The notes under the pieces were generated by a model. It saw only the letters and a program-made list of their open reading frames with translations, ran no database searches and had not been told where the DNA came from. A DNA stretch of 5,336 nt from JAXDLH01 sp034666705 (GTDB lineage Bacteria > Chloroflexota > UBA6077 > SHYK01): positions 1 through 5,336 of the forward strand of contig JAXDLH010000003.1 of assembly GCA_034666705.1 (NCBI GenBank). The letters are read 5' to 3'. The position numbers were made by a program, and so were the translations under genes. Below are positions 4,281 through 5,336 of this stretch, in pieces; the first letter of the stretch is position 1; every line of letters begins with the position of its first letter.

Positions 4281-5336
4281 ATGACCTATCGCTACGTCTC
4301 AGGCGATTCCCACCTTCAGATCGAGCCGACGCGATGGGTGGATCGCGTGCCAGCGAAGCACCGCGACCGCGCGCCACGGCTGATTCGTATGCCCGATGGT
4401 GGCGATGCCTGGATGATCGAGGGGCAGCCGCTCCGGCAGGACGCGGCCGACATCTACGGCGGTAAGGGCCGTGACGTCTGGCAGCCGTACGGCCAGCAGT
4501 ACGAGGGCACTCCTGGCACCGGTTCGCCTGAGCAGCGCGTCCGCGAGCAGGAGTTGGACGGTATCGACGCCGAAGTGCTGTTCCCGGCGCAACAAGCAGG
4601 CCCGCGCCTCTGGCGGAATATCAAAGACGACGACGCATATGCGGCGGTGGTGCATGCGTATAACGAATGGCTTGCGGAAGACTACTGCGCCGCCGCTCCC
4701 GACCGCTTGATCGGGGTCGGCGTTATCCCACGCAGCAATCTGGCTGATGCCCTCGCCGAGCTCGACCACTGCGCGAAGCTCGGCCTCAAGACCGTGGTGC
4801 TATCCGGCTTTCCGAGTGCGCGCAGCTACCCGACGCCGGAAGACGATGAGTTCTGGGGCGCCGCGCTGAGCATCGGCATGCCGATTACGGTGCACGTCGA
4901 GTTCGACAAGTCCGGCGGAGGACCGCTGTTCAAGTACCCGCAATCGCCGGCGGAGCTGGGACCAAACCCTGCAGGCCTCATTGGGCAGGTCACGAACGAC
5001 AAGTTCTGCCGCCTGGGTGGCACCAACGCCGTGCAGCTCATCTTCGCCGGCGTTTTTGACCGCTTTCCCACACTCCGCATCGACTTCGCGGAGAACCAGA
5101 TCGGCTGGATCCCCTTCTTCCTCGAGATGGCCGACGTGCGGTACGAGCGGCATAGCGGCTGGGCGGAGCGGCTGCTCGGAATGAAGCCGCTCGATCGCCG
5201 GCCCAGCGAGTATATCCGCGAGCATTGCTACTGGGGCTTCCAGCACGATAAGGTCGGCGTATCGCTGCGCCACCAGATGGGCGTCAACCGCCTCATCTGG
5301 GCGACGGATTTCCCGCATCAGGAGTCAGATTGGCCG
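4281..5336 (+). CDS. Amidohydrolase-2 family metal-dependent hydrolase, 3' truncated by window
   Basis: The frame from the ATG at 4281 is open for 352 codons to the right edge without a stop. GAGGG at 4266-4270 lies ten bases before the start. The product is a TIM-barrel protein of the Amidohydro_2 group, whose members include hydrolases and ACMSD-type non-oxidative decarboxylases. Landmarks are SGDSHLQIEP (7-16) with H11 at the first metal motif (only one of the usual His pair is seen), the strand-end histidine H205 in PITVHVEF, the FAENQIGWIPFFLEMAD block with E271 and N272, and the closing ATDFPHQESDWP with D343, the expected metal or catalytic aspartate, plus H346. Relatives suggest perhaps 30-50 more residues beyond the edge. 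It is divergent from the LLM gene and shares its upstream region, suggesting joint control. The substrate is unknown, and hydrolase versus decarboxylase activity cannot be separated here. Confidence 0.9.
   Translation, partial: MTYRYVSGDSHLQIEPTRWVDRVPAKHRDRAPRLIRMPDGGDAWMIEGQPLRQDAADIYGGKGRDVWQPYGQQYEGTPGTGSPEQRVREQELDGIDAEVLFPAQQAGPRLWRNIKDDDAYAAVVHAYNEWLAEDYCAAAPDRLIGVGVIPRSNLADALAELDHCAKLGLKTVVLSGFPSARSYPTPEDDEFWGAALSIGMPITVHVEFDKSGGGPLFKYPQSPAELGPNPAGLIGQVTNDKFCRLGGTNAVQLIFAGVFDRFPTLRIDFAENQIGWIPFFLEMADVRYERHSGWAERLLGMKPLDRRPSEYIREHCYWGFQHDKVGVSLRHQMGVNRLIWATDFPHQESDWP

Overview
This is a high-GC bacterial window with compact, RBS-led genes. The mix of molybdenum-cofactor genes, a luciferase-like (LLM) oxidoreductase, a fumarylacetoacetate-hydrolase (FAH) family enzyme and a metal-dependent amidohydrolase suits a free-living, catabolically versatile bacterium. 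A Chloroflexota/SAR202-like or similar uncultivated lineage is my best guess, but this is inference; the window holds no taxonomic marker.

Left part (1-1156, + strand): the last 53 codons of a gene that resembles the C-terminus of M3/M32-type metallopeptidases, then moaC and a mog/moaB-family gene. moaC starts 2 bases after the upstream stop. The mog-family gene starts at a GTG that overlaps the moaC stop as GTGA. The three probably form one transcription unit, and the last two act in molybdopterin biosynthesis.

Middle (1157-1975): a repeat-rich island with no intact gene. It holds six tandem 21-bp units, a 31-bp imperfect palindrome into which the array runs, a GIY-YIG nuclease gene killed by one in-frame TGA, a second palindrome copy in the opposite orientation, and further hairpins and inverted repeats. 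The arrangement looks like a decayed nuclease/palindrome unit and is the most interesting structure here.

Right part (1975-5336): an FAH-family gene and an LLM-family gene, both on the minus strand, separated by about 200 bp of degenerate direct repeats. Divergent from them is a + strand amidohydrolase-2 family gene that runs off the right edge. The divergent region holds two short perfect inverted repeats and a candidate promoter. The three enzymes may form a catabolic module for a ring-derived or other organic substrate, but the substrate cannot be read from the sequence. Short direct repeats overlap the stop codons of both minus-strand genes. I saw no tRNA, rRNA, CRISPR array, intact transposase or convincing intrinsic terminator.
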